46,962 nt of DNA, taken from positions 1 to 46,962 of the forward strand of contig NZ_LBMN02000020.1 in the NCBI RefSeq assembly GCF_001042485.2, in the 5' to 3' direction. Under the pieces are notes generated by a model. It made no database searches, had not been told where the DNA came from, and saw only the letters and a list, made by a program, of their open reading frames with translations. Source of the DNA: Bacillus paralicheniformis. GTDB taxonomy: Bacteria; Bacillota; Bacilli; Bacillales; Bacillaceae. Position numbers and translations under genes: made by a program. Shown here piece by piece: positions 16,677 to 25,553 of the stretch. Numbering within the stretch: the stretch's first letter is position 1; every line of letters begins with the position of its first letter.

Positions 16677-17498
16677 ATGGCTTTTGAGGATATCCCTTTC
16701 TTGCAGTACCTCGGCGATGCCGTTGATATTCTCCTTGTTTGGTACGTAATATATAAATTAATGATGGTCATCCGCGGGACAAAGGCGGTTCAGCTTTTAA
16801 AGGGAATCGTGGTCATTGTTCTCGTCAGGCTGGCCAGTCAATATTTAGGATTAAGCACCCTGCAGTGGCTGGTTGACCAGGCGATCACATGGGGGTTCCT
16901 GGCGATCATTATTATCTTCCAGCCTGAATTGAGGAGAGCGCTGGAACAGCTGGGGCGGGGGCGCTTTTTTTCGAGGAGCGGAACACCTGAGGAAGAGCAG
17001 CAGCAGAAAACGATTGATGCAATTACAAAAGCGATTAAATATATGGCGAAACGCCGGATTGGCGCGCTTCTGACGATTGAACGGGAGACGGGAATGGGCG
17101 ATTACATAGAAACGGGGATCCCTTTAAATGCAAAGGTCAGCTCCGAGCTATTGATCAACATCTTTATTCCGAATACACCGCTTCATGACGGCGCCGTAAT
17201 TATGAAAAATGATGAGGTTGCTGCAGCCGCCTGCTACCTTCCGCTTTCTGAAAGCCCTTTTATTTCAAAAGAGCTTGGGACGAGGCACAGAGCAGCAGTG
17301 GGAATCAGTGAAGTGACCGACAGTCTGACGGTTGTCGTATCCGAAGAAACGGGCGGCATCAGCGTCGCCAAAAACGGAGACCTTCACCGTGATTTATCGG
17401 AAGAGGCATTGAAAAACATGCTTGAAGCGGAATTCAAGAAAAATTCGCGAGAAACTTCCTCAAATCGCTGGTATTGGAGGGCGAAGAAAAATGGATAA
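16677..17498 (+). CDS. cdaA: Diadenylate cyclase CdaA (YbbP)
   Basis: The 273-aa membrane-bound enzyme makes c-di-AMP from two ATP. Three membrane helices lie at about residues 10-28, 38-57 and 62-82. The DAC domain follows, with the DGA motif in NTPLHDGAVIM and the RHR motif in GTRHRAAVGISE. I chose ATG 16677 because TTGGAGGACGAGG lies directly upstream and the start MAFEDIPFLQYLG matches the B. subtilis protein; an upstream ATG at 16650 lacks such a site. The stop overlaps the cdaR start by 8 bp. CdaA is known to work with CdaR and GlmM. Confidence 0.96.
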   Translation: MAFEDIPFLQYLGDAVDILLVWYVIYKLMMVIRGTKAVQLLKGIVVIVLVRLASQYLGLSTLQWLVDQAITWGFLAIIIIFQPELRRALEQLGRGRFFSRSGTPEEEQQQKTIDAITKAIKYMAKRRIGALLTIERETGMGDYIETGIPLNAKVSSELLINIFIPNTPLHDGAVIMKNDEVAAAACYLPLSESPFISKELGTRHRAAVGISEVTDSLTVVVSEETGGISVAKNGDLHRDLSEEALKNMLEAEFKKNSRETSSNRWYWRAKKNG

Positions 17499-18807
17499 GT
17501 TCTTAAACAATCCCTGGGCTGTCAAAGTAGTCGCATTATTATTCGCGTTTCTTCTTTACTTTGCGGTCCACAGCGCTCAAGCGCCGACTCCGAAGAAACC
17601 AGGTGAATCGTTTTTCCCGACATCGACGACAGACGAAGCGACGCTCACCGATATACCGGTCAAATCGTTTTATGATGATGAAAACTACGTCGTAACAGGC
17701 GTGCCGCAGACGGTGAATGTCACGATTAAAGGCCCGACAGGAACCGTCAAGAAGGTCAGACAAGTGAAGGATTTTGAGATTTATGCCGATATGCAGCATC
17801 TGAAAACAGGCAGGCACAAAGTCGAGCTGAAGGCCAGAAATGTTGCCGAAGGCCTCACTCTGACCATCAATCCATCGGTGACAACCGTGACCATCGAAGA
17901 AAAAACGACGAAGGAATTCCCGGTCGAGGTTGATTTTTATAATAAAAACAAAATGAAAGACGGCTACACGCCGGAGCTGCCGATTATCAACCCGAAAAAC
18001 GTCAGCGTCACCGGCTCAAAAGCCGTGATCGACAGAATCCAAAACATCAAGGCGACGATCAATTTAGAGGGCGTCGACCAGACGGTTGAAAAAGAAGCCA
18101 AGCTAACAGTGTACGACAGGGACGGAAATGTTCTTCCGGTTGAAGTCAGTCCATCCGTCGTTAAAATCACCGTTCCCGTGACAAGCCCCAGCAAAAAGAT
18201 TCCCGTCAAAGTTGACCGGAAAGGGAGCCTTCCGGACGGTATCAGCATTTCCAGCCTTGATATCAGTCCGGGAGAAGTAACCGTCTACGGGCCGCAAAAT
18301 GTTCTTGATTCGTTAGAATTTGTCGAGGCCGATGAGGTTGATTTAAGTAAAATGAAAGATGACACTGAGTTGGAAGCCAACATTAAAGTGCCGGACGGCG
18401 CTAAAAAAGTGTCACCCGAAAAAGTGAAAATCAAGGTGAAAGTTGACAAGGAAGAAGAGAAAAAACTGAAGAACGTTTCAATTAAAACCGCGGGGCTGAA
18501 TGACAGCCGGGATCTTGAATTTCTCGATCCGAAGTCAGGCAAGCTGGATATCACGGCAAAGGGCTCGACAGCCGCGATCGAAAAACTCCAGCCTTCCGAC
18601 GTCGAGCTCTATGTCAATGTGGCGGATCTCGATGACGGCGAGCATAACGTGAAGCTGGAAGTAAACGGACCGCAGAACATGACATGGTCGCTGCCGCGGC
18701 AGAGCATTCGAGTGAAAATCTCATCTCAAACAACCCAAAACGAAAAAAATAATGGTCAGGATGAAGAAGAAGAGAATCATTCTGAAAAGGATTCACAACC
18801 TTCATGA
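17491..18807 (+). CDS. cdaR: CdaA regulatory protein CdaR (YbbR)
   Basis: The 438-aa extracytoplasmic protein has an N-terminal membrane anchor (about residues 9-25) and four tandem YbbR beta-domains. Each contains a PVKVxxxGxLPxG-like repeat; examples are the segments around [42 protein letters not shown] and KNVSIKTAG. The tail is Glu/Asn rich and about 45 residues shorter than in B. subtilis (483 aa). It modulates CdaA activity from outside the membrane. ATG 17491 lies inside the end of cdaA, giving [11 protein letters not shown]. Confidence 0.94.
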   Translation: MDKFLNNPWAVKVVALLFAFLLYFAVHSAQAPTPKKPGESFFPTSTTDEATLTDIPVKSFYDDENYVVTGVPQTVNVTIKGPTGTVKKVRQVKDFEIYADMQHLKTGRHKVELKARNVAEGLTLTINPSVTTVTIEEKTTKEFPVEVDFYNKNKMKDGYTPELPIINPKNVSVTGSKAVIDRIQNIKATINLEGVDQTVEKEAKLTVYDRDGNVLPVEVSPSVVKITVPVTSPSKKIPVKVDRKGSLPDGISISSLDISPGEVTVYGPQNVLDSLEFVEADEVDLSKMKDDTELEANIKVPDGAKKVSPEKVKIKVKVDKEEEKKLKNVSIKTAGLNDSRDLEFLDPKSGKLDITAKGSTAAIEKLQPSDVELYVNVADLDDGEHNVKLEVNGPQNMTWSLPRQSIRVKISSQTTQNEKNNGQDEEEENHSEKDSQPS

Positions 18808-18827
18808 ATCAAAAAGGAGCGATATTA

Positions 18828-20174
18828 ATGGGCAAGTATTTTGGTACAGACGGTGTAAGAGGCGTAGCAAACAGTGAACTTACACCCGAGCTGGCCTTTA
18901 AAGTCGGACGCTTTGGCGGATATGTCCTAACAAAAGATAAGGAGCGCCCCAAGGTGCTGATCGGCCGTGATACGCGCATTTCCGGGCATATGCTGGAAGG
19001 TGCCCTTGTTGCAGGCCTTCTTTCGATAGGAGCAGAAGTCATGCGTCTCGGCGTGATTTCGACGCCCGGCGTCGCATATTTGACGAAGGCTATGGACGCG
19101 GAAGCGGGGGTGATGATTTCAGCTTCCCACAACCCTGTCGAGGACAACGGAATTAAGTTTTTCGGCGGCGACGGATTTAAGCTTTCCGATGAGCAGGAGC
19201 TTGAAATCGAGCGTCTGATGGATCAGCCTGAAGATCACCTGCCAAGGCCTGTAGGCGCTGATCTGGGTATGGTGAACGACTACTTTGAAGGCGGACAGAA
19301 ATATTTGCAGTTTCTTAAGCAGTCTGCTGATGAAGACTTCACAGGTATCCATGTCGCGCTTGACTGTGCGCACGGGGCGACATCTTCGCTGGCGACCCAC
19401 CTGTTTGCTGATCTTGACGCAGATGTATCGACGATGGGGACTTCTCCGAATGGATTAAACATCAATGATGGAGTCGGCTCGACCCACCCTGAAGCCCTGG
19501 CCGAATTTGTGAAAGAAAAGGGAGCTGACGTCGGCATGGCGTTTGACGGGGATGGCGACCGCTTAATCGCTGTCGACGAAAAGGGGAATATCGTAGACGG
19601 CGATCAAATCATGTACATATGCGCGAAGTACTTGAAGAGCGAGGGGCGCCTGGCGGACAATACAGTTGTCTCTACGGTGATGAGCAACCTCGGCTTTTAC
19701 AAAGCGCTTGAAGCGGAAGGCATTAAAAGCGTTCAGACAGCGGTCGGCGACCGCTATGTAGTGGAAGCGATGAAAAAGGACGGGTTTACTTTCGGCGGAG
19801 AACAGTCGGGACACCTGATTTTCCTTGATTACAATACAACAGGCGACGGCCTGCTTTCTGCGATCATGCTGATGAACACGATCAAAATGACAGGCAAGCC
19901 TTTGTCAGAGCTTGCGGCAGAGATGCAGAAGTTTCCGCAGCTCCTCTTGAACGTGAAAGTAACCGATAAACATAAAGTGACGGAGAACGAAAAGGTAAAA
20001 GCGGTCATCGAAGAAGTCGAAAAGGAAATGAACGGTGACGGCCGCATCCTTGTGCGCCCGTCCGGCACCGAGCCGCTTGTCCGTGTCATGGCTGAGGCGA
20101 AAACGAAGGAGCTTTGCGAGAAATACGTAGGCCGCATTGCAGATGTCGTGAAAGCTGAAATGGGAGCGGAGTGA
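18828..20174 (+). CDS. glmM: Phosphoglucosamine mutase GlmM
   Basis: The 448-aa cytoplasmic enzyme converts glucosamine-6-P to glucosamine-1-P for peptidoglycan precursors. It has the phosphohexomutase signature [14 protein letters not shown] with the phosphorylated Ser100, the Mg-binding loop [13 protein letters not shown], the sugar loop [10 protein letters not shown] and the C-terminal phosphate-binding [15 protein letters not shown] 18828 follows AAAAAGGAGC and gives [12 protein letters not shown]; an earlier in-frame ATG at 18804 overlaps the cdaR end and is unlikely. GlmM can also inhibit CdaA, consistent with the operon. Confidence 0.97.
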   Translation: MGKYFGTDGVRGVANSELTPELAFKVGRFGGYVLTKDKERPKVLIGRDTRISGHMLEGALVAGLLSIGAEVMRLGVISTPGVAYLTKAMDAEAGVMISASHNPVEDNGIKFFGGDGFKLSDEQELEIERLMDQPEDHLPRPVGADLGMVNDYFEGGQKYLQFLKQSADEDFTGIHVALDCAHGATSSLATHLFADLDADVSTMGTSPNGLNINDGVGSTHPEALAEFVKEKGADVGMAFDGDGDRLIAVDEKGNIVDGDQIMYICAKYLKSEGRLADNTVVSTVMSNLGFYKALEAEGIKSVQTAVGDRYVVEAMKKDGFTFGGEQSGHLIFLDYNTTGDGLLSAIMLMNTIKMTGKPLSELAAEMQKFPQLLLNVKVTDKHKVTENEKVKAVIEEVEKEMNGDGRILVRPSGTEPLVRVMAEAKTKELCEKYVGRIADVVKAEMGAE

Positions 20175-20272
20175 TTTTCCGCAGAAGACTGACGAACGAG
20201 ACATGCTGATTTGACATAAGATAAAGGGAACCGTTCAATCTTGGAAAAAATGTGAACCATTTTGAAAAATGT

Positions 20273-20301
20273 TTGACGGTTCCTTTAGCGTATAGTAAAA
20301 T
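20273..20301 (+). promoter_or_regulatory. glmS promoter
   Basis: TTGACG (20273-20278) and TAAAAT (20296-20301) are 17 bp apart, about 60 bp before the ribozyme. The -35 also sits in a long imperfect inverted repeat (AAAGGGAACCGT near 20224 against ACGGTTCCTTT near 20276) that may terminate or attenuate read-through from glmM. Confidence 0.75.
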
Positions 20302-20359
20302 CAGCTTGTCTTGTTTAATTTAAAAGGAAAGGCAAGGCAGAAACATTTTTTATAGTTAT

Positions 20360-20511
20360 AGCGCCCGGACTAAGCGTACGGATGAAACAGCTTAGTTGAC
20401 GAGGATGGAGGTTTATCGAATTTTCGGCGGATGCCTCCCGGCTGACCACAAGATCACAGCCGCAAGGATTTCCTCAAACCAAAGAGGCGACTCTTTGAAC
20501 AAAGGGAAATC
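20360..20511 (+). ncRNA. glmS ribozyme (GlcN6P-activated self-cleaving riboswitch)
   Basis: The 5' leader of glmS contains the conserved ribozyme core. The cleavage site A/GCGCC is at 20360-20365. P2/P2.1 elements follow, then the highly conserved GACGAGGATGGAGG-TTTATCGA segment at 20399-20420, the GGCGGATGCCTCCCGGCTG pairing region, and the pseudoknot tail ending GGGAAATCG near 20511. Binding of glucosamine-6-phosphate triggers self-cleavage and RNA decay, lowering GlmS. The 3' boundary is approximate. Confidence 0.93.
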
Positions 20512-20551
20512 GCATGATCTTTCATAAAAAACATGTAGGAGGGGACGAAGA

Positions 20552-20602
20552 ATGTCCCCGCCTGATAAGCAGACTTTCTTCGTCTCCTGCCTGCGACTTT
20601 AG
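20552..20602 (+). CDS. Candidate 16-codon leader ORF between ribozyme and glmS
   Basis: ATG at 20552 lies nine bases after a perfect AGGAGG (20537-20542) and opens an ORF for [16 protein letters not shown]. Its TAG stop (20600-20602) overlaps the AGGAGG of glmS at 20601-20606. The arrangement suggests translational coupling or ribosome loading onto glmS. No homologue is recalled, and it could be a chance ORF; codon content gives no strong support. Confidence 0.35.
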   Translation: MSPPDKQTFFVSCLRL

Positions 20603-20615
20603 GAGGAAGAAAATT

Positions 20616-22418
20616 ATGTGTGGTATTGTAGGTTATATTGGCCAGCTTGATGCAAAGGAAATTTTACTTAAAGGTTTGGAAAAGCTGGAGTATCGCGGCT
20701 ACGATTCAGCTGGAATCGCTGTAGCGAACGAAGACGGCGTACACGTGTTTAAAGAAAAAGGACGGATCGCCGATCTTCGCTTAGCCGTTGATGCAAACGT
20801 GAAGTCACAAGCGGGAATCGGACACACACGCTGGGCGACTCACGGGGAACCGAGCCGTCTAAACGCTCACCCGCATCAAAGCGCATCAGGCCGATTTACA
20901 CTTGTTCATAACGGCGTCATCGAAAACTATGTTCAGCTGACGCGCGAATATTTACAAGATGTAACCCTTAAAAGTGATACGGATACAGAGGTTGTCGTTC
21001 AAGTGATCGAGCAATTCGTCAATAACGGTCTTGACACTGAAGAAGCGTTCCGCCAAACGCTCATGCTGCTCAAAGGCTCTTATGCGATTGCATTATTCGA
21101 TCATGAAAACAAAGAAACAATCTATGTTGCGAAAAATAAAAGCCCGCTTCTTGTCGGCCTTGGAGACCATTTCAATGTGATCGCGTCAGACGCGATGGCG
21201 ATGCTTCAAGTGACAAACGAATACGTGGAGCTTATGGATAAAGAAATGGTGATTGTCACAGACAAAAAAGTCGTGATCAAAAACCTTGACGGAGAATTGA
21301 TGTCACGTGCCTCATATATTGCAGAGCTTGATGCGAGCGATATCGAAAAAGGCACATACCCTCACTACATGTTAAAAGAAATCGATGAACAGCCGCTTGT
21401 CATGCGGAAAATCATTCAGACGTACCAAGATGAAAACGGCAAGCTTTCCATTCCTGGAGACATTGCAAATGCTGTTGCAGAGGCGGACCGCGTCTATATC
21501 ATTGCCTGCGGAACGAGCTACCATGCCGGTCTTGTCGGCAAGCAATTTATCGAGACATGGGCGAAAGTTCCGGCTGAAGTCCATGTCGCAAGCGAATTCT
21601 CTTACAATATGCCGCTGCTTTCTGAGAAGCCGCTGTTTATCTTTATTTCTCAAAGCGGAGAAACGGCTGACAGCCGCGCGGTTCTCGTACAGGTGAAAAA
21701 GCTCGGACACAAAGCGCTGACATTGACCAATGTACCGGGATCTACGCTTTCCCGTGAAGCGGACTACACGCTTTTACTGAATGCCGGCCCGGAAATCGCG
21801 GTAGCGTCAACAAAAGCATATACGGCGCAAATCGCAGTTCTCGCTATTTTGGCAGCTGTGACTGCGGAAAGCCGCGGAAAAGCACTCGGCTTTGATCTTG
21901 TCAAAGAGCTCGGCATCATCGGAAACGCGATGGAAGCCCTTTGCGACCAAAAAGACGAAATGGAAATGATCGCGCGCGAATACTTGACCGTAACACGCAA
22001 TGCTTTCTTCATCGGCCGCGGTCTCGACTATTTCGTCTGCCTCGAAGGATCCCTGAAGCTGAAAGAGATTTCTTACATTCAAGCTGAAGGCTTCGCCGGC
22101 GGCGAATTGAAGCACGGTACAATTGCATTGATCGAAGACGGCACACCGGTCATCGCCCTTGCGACACAGGAGCACGTCAACTTAAGCATCCGCGGAAACG
22201 TCAAAGAAGTGACAGCCCGCGGCGCCAACCCTTGCGTGATCTCCCTGAAAGGCCTGGAAGAAGCAGACGACCGCTTTGTCCTGCCTGAAGTGCATCCGGA
22301 GCTTGCGCCGCTCGTCTCCGTCATCCCGCTGCAGCTGATCGCATACTACGCAGCGCTGCACCGCGGCTGTGACGTTGATAAGCCACGGAACTTGGCGAAG
22401 AGTGTGACGGTGGAGTAG
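20616..22418 (+). CDS. glmS: Glutamine-fructose-6-phosphate aminotransferase GlmS
   Basis: The 600-aa enzyme makes glucosamine-6-P from fructose-6-P and glutamine. The N-terminal glutaminase domain starts [10 protein letters not shown], where Cys2 is the nucleophile, and has the [11 protein letters not shown] and HNGVIENY motifs. Two SIS domains follow (about 285-425 and 455-590), with [19 protein letters not shown] and STKAYTAQ. The C-terminus AKSVTVE is invariant. I chose ATG 20616 because AGGAGG precedes it; longer in-frame starts upstream lie in the ribozyme leader. Expression is controlled by the upstream ribozyme. Confidence 0.97.
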   Translation: MCGIVGYIGQLDAKEILLKGLEKLEYRGYDSAGIAVANEDGVHVFKEKGRIADLRLAVDANVKSQAGIGHTRWATHGEPSRLNAHPHQSASGRFTLVHNGVIENYVQLTREYLQDVTLKSDTDTEVVVQVIEQFVNNGLDTEEAFRQTLMLLKGSYAIALFDHENKETIYVAKNKSPLLVGLGDHFNVIASDAMAMLQVTNEYVELMDKEMVIVTDKKVVIKNLDGELMSRASYIAELDASDIEKGTYPHYMLKEIDEQPLVMRKIIQTYQDENGKLSIPGDIANAVAEADRVYIIACGTSYHAGLVGKQFIETWAKVPAEVHVASEFSYNMPLLSEKPLFIFISQSGETADSRAVLVQVKKLGHKALTLTNVPGSTLSREADYTLLLNAGPEIAVASTKAYTAQIAVLAILAAVTAESRGKALGFDLVKELGIIGNAMEALCDQKDEMEMIAREYLTVTRNAFFIGRGLDYFVCLEGSLKLKEISYIQAEGFAGGELKHGTIALIEDGTPVIALATQEHVNLSIRGNVKEVTARGANPCVISLKGLEEADDRFVLPEVHPELAPLVSVIPLQLIAYYAALHRGCDVDKPRNLAKSVTVE

Positions 22419-22440
22419 GAGTCGTTTGAAATAAAAATTT

Positions 22441-22480
22441 GTACCCCTCTTGGATTGGATGATCTGGAGGGGTACTTTTA
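22441..22480 (+). terminator. glmS terminator
   Basis: GTACCCCTC and GAGGGGTAC form a 9-bp perfect stem with a 17-nt loop, followed by TTTTATG. It starts 23 bp after the glmS stop. Confidence 0.85.
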
Positions 22481-22601
22481 TGTTTACTAAGTCTGATCTA
22501 GAAGAAAACAAAAAAGGCGCGGTGTTCAAGCGAAGCCCGTTCGCCAGCGAGCTCGCGGATGCTCCTACATAATAACTTTATTACTTTGAGGATGTGTAAC
22601 C

Positions 22602-22925
22602 ATGAACAACGAGACGTACGTTGAAGTCAACAGAACATCGCAGTTGATGAATAAAATGAGAAAATTCTCAGTGCTGATTGATGGTGTTGAGGCTGGGAAA
22701 ATCAAAGATGGCGGGAGGCTGCGAATTGATTTGGAGCCTGGCGAACTTGAGATCCAAGTGAAAATTGATTGGTGTGTAAGCCAAGCTTTGAGGTTTACTT
22801 TAGATGAAGGAGAAGTGTTAAAGTTTAGATGCGGAAGTCCGGTTCGTGGGTGGAAGATGTTCTTCGGACTTTTTTATGTATTGGCCGATCCAGAGAAATA
22901 CTCGTTTATTGAGCTGGAAGAATAG
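22602..22925 (+). CDS. Conserved-looking hypothetical protein, 107 aa
   Basis: The product begins MNNETYVEVNRTSQLMNKMRKFSVLIDG. It is rich in predicted beta strands, with the pattern DGVEAGKIKDGGRLRIDLEPGELEIQVKIDW seen in small domains that describe a ligand or attachment to a surface. An apolar segment (MFFGLFYVLADP) follows near residue 88. I do not recognise a named family. The ATG has a weak GAGGATGTG Shine-Dalgarno. The gene lies between glmS and a decayed copy of the glmS 3' end, so it may have arrived by insertion at glmS. Confidence 0.6.
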   Translation: MNNETYVEVNRTSQLMNKMRKFSVLIDGVEAGKIKDGGRLRIDLEPGELEIQVKIDWCVSQALRFTLDEGEVLKFRCGSPVRGWKMFFGLFYVLADPEKYSFIELEE

Positions 22926-22942
22926 GCGGTTGAAAGATGGCC

Positions 22943-23013
22943 TTGGTCTTCATCATCCCCATCAAACGCTGCACCGTAACAACCTGACTAGGAGTGTGAC
23001 GGTGCAGTTTTTT
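22943..23013 (+). pseudogene. Decayed copy of the glmS 3' end, now shaped as a terminator
   Basis: In one frame this stretch reads TLHRNNLTRSVTVQ, parallel to the GlmS C-terminus [21 protein letters not shown] with a small in-frame deletion. DNA identity is visible in CGCTGCACCG and GAGTGTGACGGTG, and upstream GTCTTCATCATCCC resembles GTCTCCGTCATCCC of glmS. CTGCACCGT and ACGGTGCAG also form a 9-bp stem followed by TTTTTT, so it probably terminates the 107-aa gene. Confidence 0.5.
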
Positions 23014-23069
23014 ATCCGAAGATGAAGATGAACATGAAGCGGTGTCAATGATCGAAAAAGCCCATCCTT

Positions 23070-23678
23070 TTAAAACACTTTATTTCTATAAATCCGAATT
23101 GACAGAAGCCATGAACACCCGTATAGCGTAATAATTGAAATGGCAACGATCAGATACAGAGAAGTATTATGCAATGCTAGAAGCATGTCAACGAACTCTC
23201 TGATTTGATCGTTCAAATTTTGGACAACAAAATTAACCGTTAGCATATACAAGCCAAATGCAACAATAGAAGCAATCAACAAATAGTTACTTTTGAATTT
23301 ATAACAGAATGGCAGCATGAATGAAGCAGCTGTCATCACAATGGCAACCATTAACAAGATGTCTTTCCAGATCGTAAATTTCCGGTGAATGATGAAGTGT
23401 ACGATCAATATGGCTGCAGCCACCATAGATGTAAGGAGAACGACGACAATATACTTTGAACTGACAATCTCCTTCCGTGTATAAGGCAAAGAATTGAGAA
23501 GGATATGTATAGAAGACTTTTCATCTATTGAAAAGGCATACATCGATATAACGATACTAAATACAACCCCAACCCAGATTGGAGAAATATCTAACATTAA
23601 ATAAACACATAATACCAAAAACGAAGCCGCCAATGTTTTTTTCTGCAAGACAATGTCCTTACGTATTAAGTTGAACAT
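23070..23678 (-). CDS. ABC transporter permease (ABC-2 type), 202 aa
   Basis: The short permease has six hydrophobic segments, beginning MFNLIRKDIVLQKKTLAASFLV. The cytoplasmic segment DEKSSIHILLNSLPYTRKEIVSSKYI is typical of small bacterial ABC-2 export permeases of the YtrC/D and bacitracin-type groups. It overlaps the ATPase gene by 13 bp and must be cotranslated with it. Together they probably form an exporter of a peptide antibiotic or a lipid-linked compound; the sequence does not show the substrate. Confidence 0.8.
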   Translation of the reverse strand: MFNLIRKDIVLQKKTLAASFLVLCVYLMLDISPIWVGVVFSIVISMYAFSIDEKSSIHILLNSLPYTRKEIVSSKYIVVVLLTSMVAAAILIVHFIIHRKFTIWKDILLMVAIVMTAASFMLPFCYKFKSNYLLIASIVAFGLYMLTVNFVVQNLNDQIREFVDMLLALHNTSLYLIVAISIITLYGCSWLLSIRIYRNKVF

Positions 23679-24544
23679 GCTGCTTTAGCTCCTTTCTTCG
23701 TATAAAACATAATATCTTCCAGAGTCGGTTTTTCAATTAACACCATATCCCCAAAAATGTTTTCTGTTCGTGATTTATTCGCAGTCAATGCTTCAAATCC
23801 ATGAGTTGATTTTCGAACCGCTATAAACTCCTGTTCGGTCTCCTGGTCTAACAACTCCATGCCGCCTTTTACAATTGCATATTGTTCTTCAATCTCGTAA
23901 AAGTCCTTTGTAAAGATATGCTCTCCTTTATGAATGAACGTGATATAATCTGCAATCTTATCTAAATCAGTTGTAATATGAGTCGAAAAAAAGATCGTCT
24001 TATCCCCATCTTGCATGAGCTGATGCAAGATATCCAACAGCTCCCGGCGGAAAATCGGGTCCAGTCCGGACGTCGGTTCATCCATAATAATTAATTCCGC
24101 ACGATGGGACAAAGCGACGGCTAATGATGCTTTCATCATCATCCCTTTTGAGAATGTCTTGATTTTATTAGTGAGCGGCAAGTTAAATGTGTTCACATAA
24201 TCATTAAATACTTGTTCATCCCAATTGACATAGGATCTTTTCACAATATCCTTCATTTCAGCCAACGTTAAATGTTCATAAAATATGTTGGAATCAAATA
24301 CAAAGCCAATTCGTTGTTTAATTTCCTTCTCATGCTCCTTGTAATTCAAGCCAAATACCGTAATTGTTCCGCTGTCAGGCTGCAATAAGTTCATGATCAG
24401 TTTAATCGTTGTCGATTTCCCCACGCCATTTCCACCGATAAATCCGGTGACAAAACCTTTTTTTACATTCATTGAAAAGTCCTTTAGTTGAAAACCATCG
24501 AACGATTTATGAACATGCCGGAGTTCAATTACATTGTCCATCAT
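23666..24544 (-). CDS. ABC transporter ATP-binding protein
   Basis: The 292-aa cytoplasmic ATPase has Walker A GGNGVGKSTT near residue 38 and a signature region FSKGMMMKASLAVAL in place of LSGGQ. It also has Walker B and D-loop LIIMDEPTSGLDPI, and the switch region FFSTHITTDLDKIADYI. A C-terminal extension of about 75 residues follows. The overlap with the GntR gene at its start and with the permease at its end fits a YtrA-like regulator/ATPase/permease operon. Confidence 0.88.
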   Translation of the reverse strand: MMDNVIELRHVHKSFDGFQLKDFSMNVKKGFVTGFIGGNGVGKSTTIKLIMNLLQPDSGTITVFGLNYKEHEKEIKQRIGFVFDSNIFYEHLTLAEMKDIVKRSYVNWDEQVFNDYVNTFNLPLTNKIKTFSKGMMMKASLAVALSHRAELIIMDEPTSGLDPIFRRELLDILHQLMQDGDKTIFFSTHITTDLDKIADYITFIHKGEHIFTKDFYEIEEQYAIVKGGMELLDQETEQEFIAVRKSTHGFEALTANKSRTENIFGDMVLIEKPTLEDIMFYTKKGAKAACST

Positions 24545-24918
24545 TCTTCCTCCTGATATAAAATGGTAAGCAAATCTTTTAATTCTGTAAGGGGAACGCC
24601 AATGTCTTTGCTGTTTTTTATCGCTGCTGTCAACTGCTCTTCAATTGCTTTCATTTTTCCTTCTTTCATCATTTCGTCATTCTGATCTGATACAAAAGAG
24701 CCTTTCCCGACTACGGAATAAATGAAGCCATTCTTCTCAAGTTCTTCATAGGCGCGCTTTGACGTAATAAGACTAACATTCATGTCCTTTGCCAATTGGC
24801 GCATCGAAGGCAGCGGCTGTCCCGGTTTCAATTCATTCGCAAGAATATGATCTTTAATTTGGGTGTAAATTTGTTCATAAATGGGTTGCTTTGAACTATT
24901 CGAAATTATAATTTTCAT
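24541..24918 (-). CDS. GntR-family regulator, YtrA type
   Basis: The 125-aa protein has a winged helix at residues 1-75 (PIYEQIYTQIKDHILANELK, LPSMRQLAKDMNVSLITSKRAYEELEKNGFIYSVVGKGSFV) and only a short helical tail, as in the YtrA subfamily. I chose ATG 24918, which follows AAGAGG; longer in-frame starts would run across the operator region. The stop overlaps the ATPase start (ATGA type). It probably represses its own operon through the tandem repeats directly upstream and senses an envelope-active compound. Confidence 0.88.
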   Translation of the reverse strand: MKIIISNSSKQPIYEQIYTQIKDHILANELKPGQPLPSMRQLAKDMNVSLITSKRAYEELEKNGFIYSVVGKGSFVSDQNDEMMKEGKMKAIEEQLTAAIKNSKDIGVPLTELKDLLTILYQEEE

Positions 24919-24941
24919 TTCAAAACCTCTTTTGGTTATAC

Positions 24942-24968
24942 ACAATATATACAATATGTACAATATAC
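24942..24968 (-). repeat. Three tandem 9-bp repeats, candidate GntR operator and promoter
   Basis: ACAATATAT, ACAATATGT and ACAATATAC follow one another without gaps at 24942-24968, within 30 bp of the GntR start. On the minus strand TTGTAC and TATAAC with a 17-bp spacer form a possible promoter across the repeats, so binding would block transcription. Confidence 0.5.
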
Positions 24969-25068
24969 ACAAAGATTGACTGAATGGCAACGATTTTTTT
25001 ATGTACTCTTTGAATAACGGGAGTGAACTGTCAGCCAGGAAATGATATGAAGGATAAAAGGGCACCAT

Positions 25069-25101
25069 ACATATTGACAATTTGCGATATGAAGATATAA
25101 T
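25069..25101 (+). promoter_or_regulatory. ArsR gene promoter with first operator copy
   Basis: TTGACA (25074-25079) and TATAAT (25096-25101) are 16 bp apart. The operator ACATATTG-N8-CGATATGA (25069-25092) overlaps the -35 and spacer. The same 24-bp motif recurs twice before the MFS gene, which indicates autoregulation. Confidence 0.65.
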
Positions 25102-25108
25102 GATTGGT

Positions 25109-25411
25109 ATGGAACCTATTGAAATTTTCAAAGCTTTATCAAATGAATCAAGGCTGCAAATTTTGCAATGGCTGAAGGAGCCTGATCGTCATTTTGAACC
25201 CCATGAAGGGATTGATATGAACACAATCGGGGTATGTGTCAGCCAAATTACAGACAAATTGAAAATGACGCAATCGACGGCTTCCCAATATCTCGCCATT
25301 CTTTTAAGAGCCGGCTTGATTAAGGCGGAACGAATCGGAAAGTATACGTACTACAAAAGAGACGAAGAGGCCATCAGAAAGCTTGCTGACTTTCTTAAAA
25401 CAGAGATATGA
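25109..25411 (+). CDS. ArsR-family transcriptional repressor
   Basis: The product is about 100 aa, starting MEPIEIFKALSNESRLQILQWL. The winged helix is complete (ITDKLKMTQSTASQYLAILLRAGLIKAERIGKYTYYKRDE). Cys occurs once (VCVSQI), and no metal-binding CxC pair is obvious, so the effector may be organic rather than a metal. An in-frame start at 25082 lies inside the promoter, so it is rejected. The -10 box is so close to ATG 25109 that the mRNA may have almost no leader. It lies just upstream of an MFS pump whose promoter carries two copies of the same operator. Confidence 0.82.
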   Translation: MEPIEIFKALSNESRLQILQWLKEPDRHFEPHEGIDMNTIGVCVSQITDKLKMTQSTASQYLAILLRAGLIKAERIGKYTYYKRDEEAIRKLADFLKTEI

Positions 25412-25458
25412 GCATTCAAAAAATAAACATCATCAAGAGGTGTTTATTTTTACGCCAT

Positions 25459-25521
25459 ACATATCGACATATTCCGATGTGTTTATTTTTTTGATTTACA
25501 TATCGTTATTTCTTGATATGT
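25459..25521 (+). promoter_or_regulatory. Two operator copies before the MFS gene
   Basis: ACATATCG-N8-CGATGTGT (25459-25482) and ACATATCG-N8-TGATATGT (25498-25521) share architecture and half-sites with the operator in front of the ArsR gene. The second copy lies within 33 bp of the MFS start codon and probably covers its promoter. Confidence 0.6.
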
Positions 25522-25553
25522 AAATATATAAAGCGATGAAGGAGCGAACGATT

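Noticed and set aside
22418..23013. A Tn7-type or integrase-carrying island at glmS
   Set aside because: No transposase, integrase or element ends are visible between glmS and 23 kb; only a possible scar is reported.
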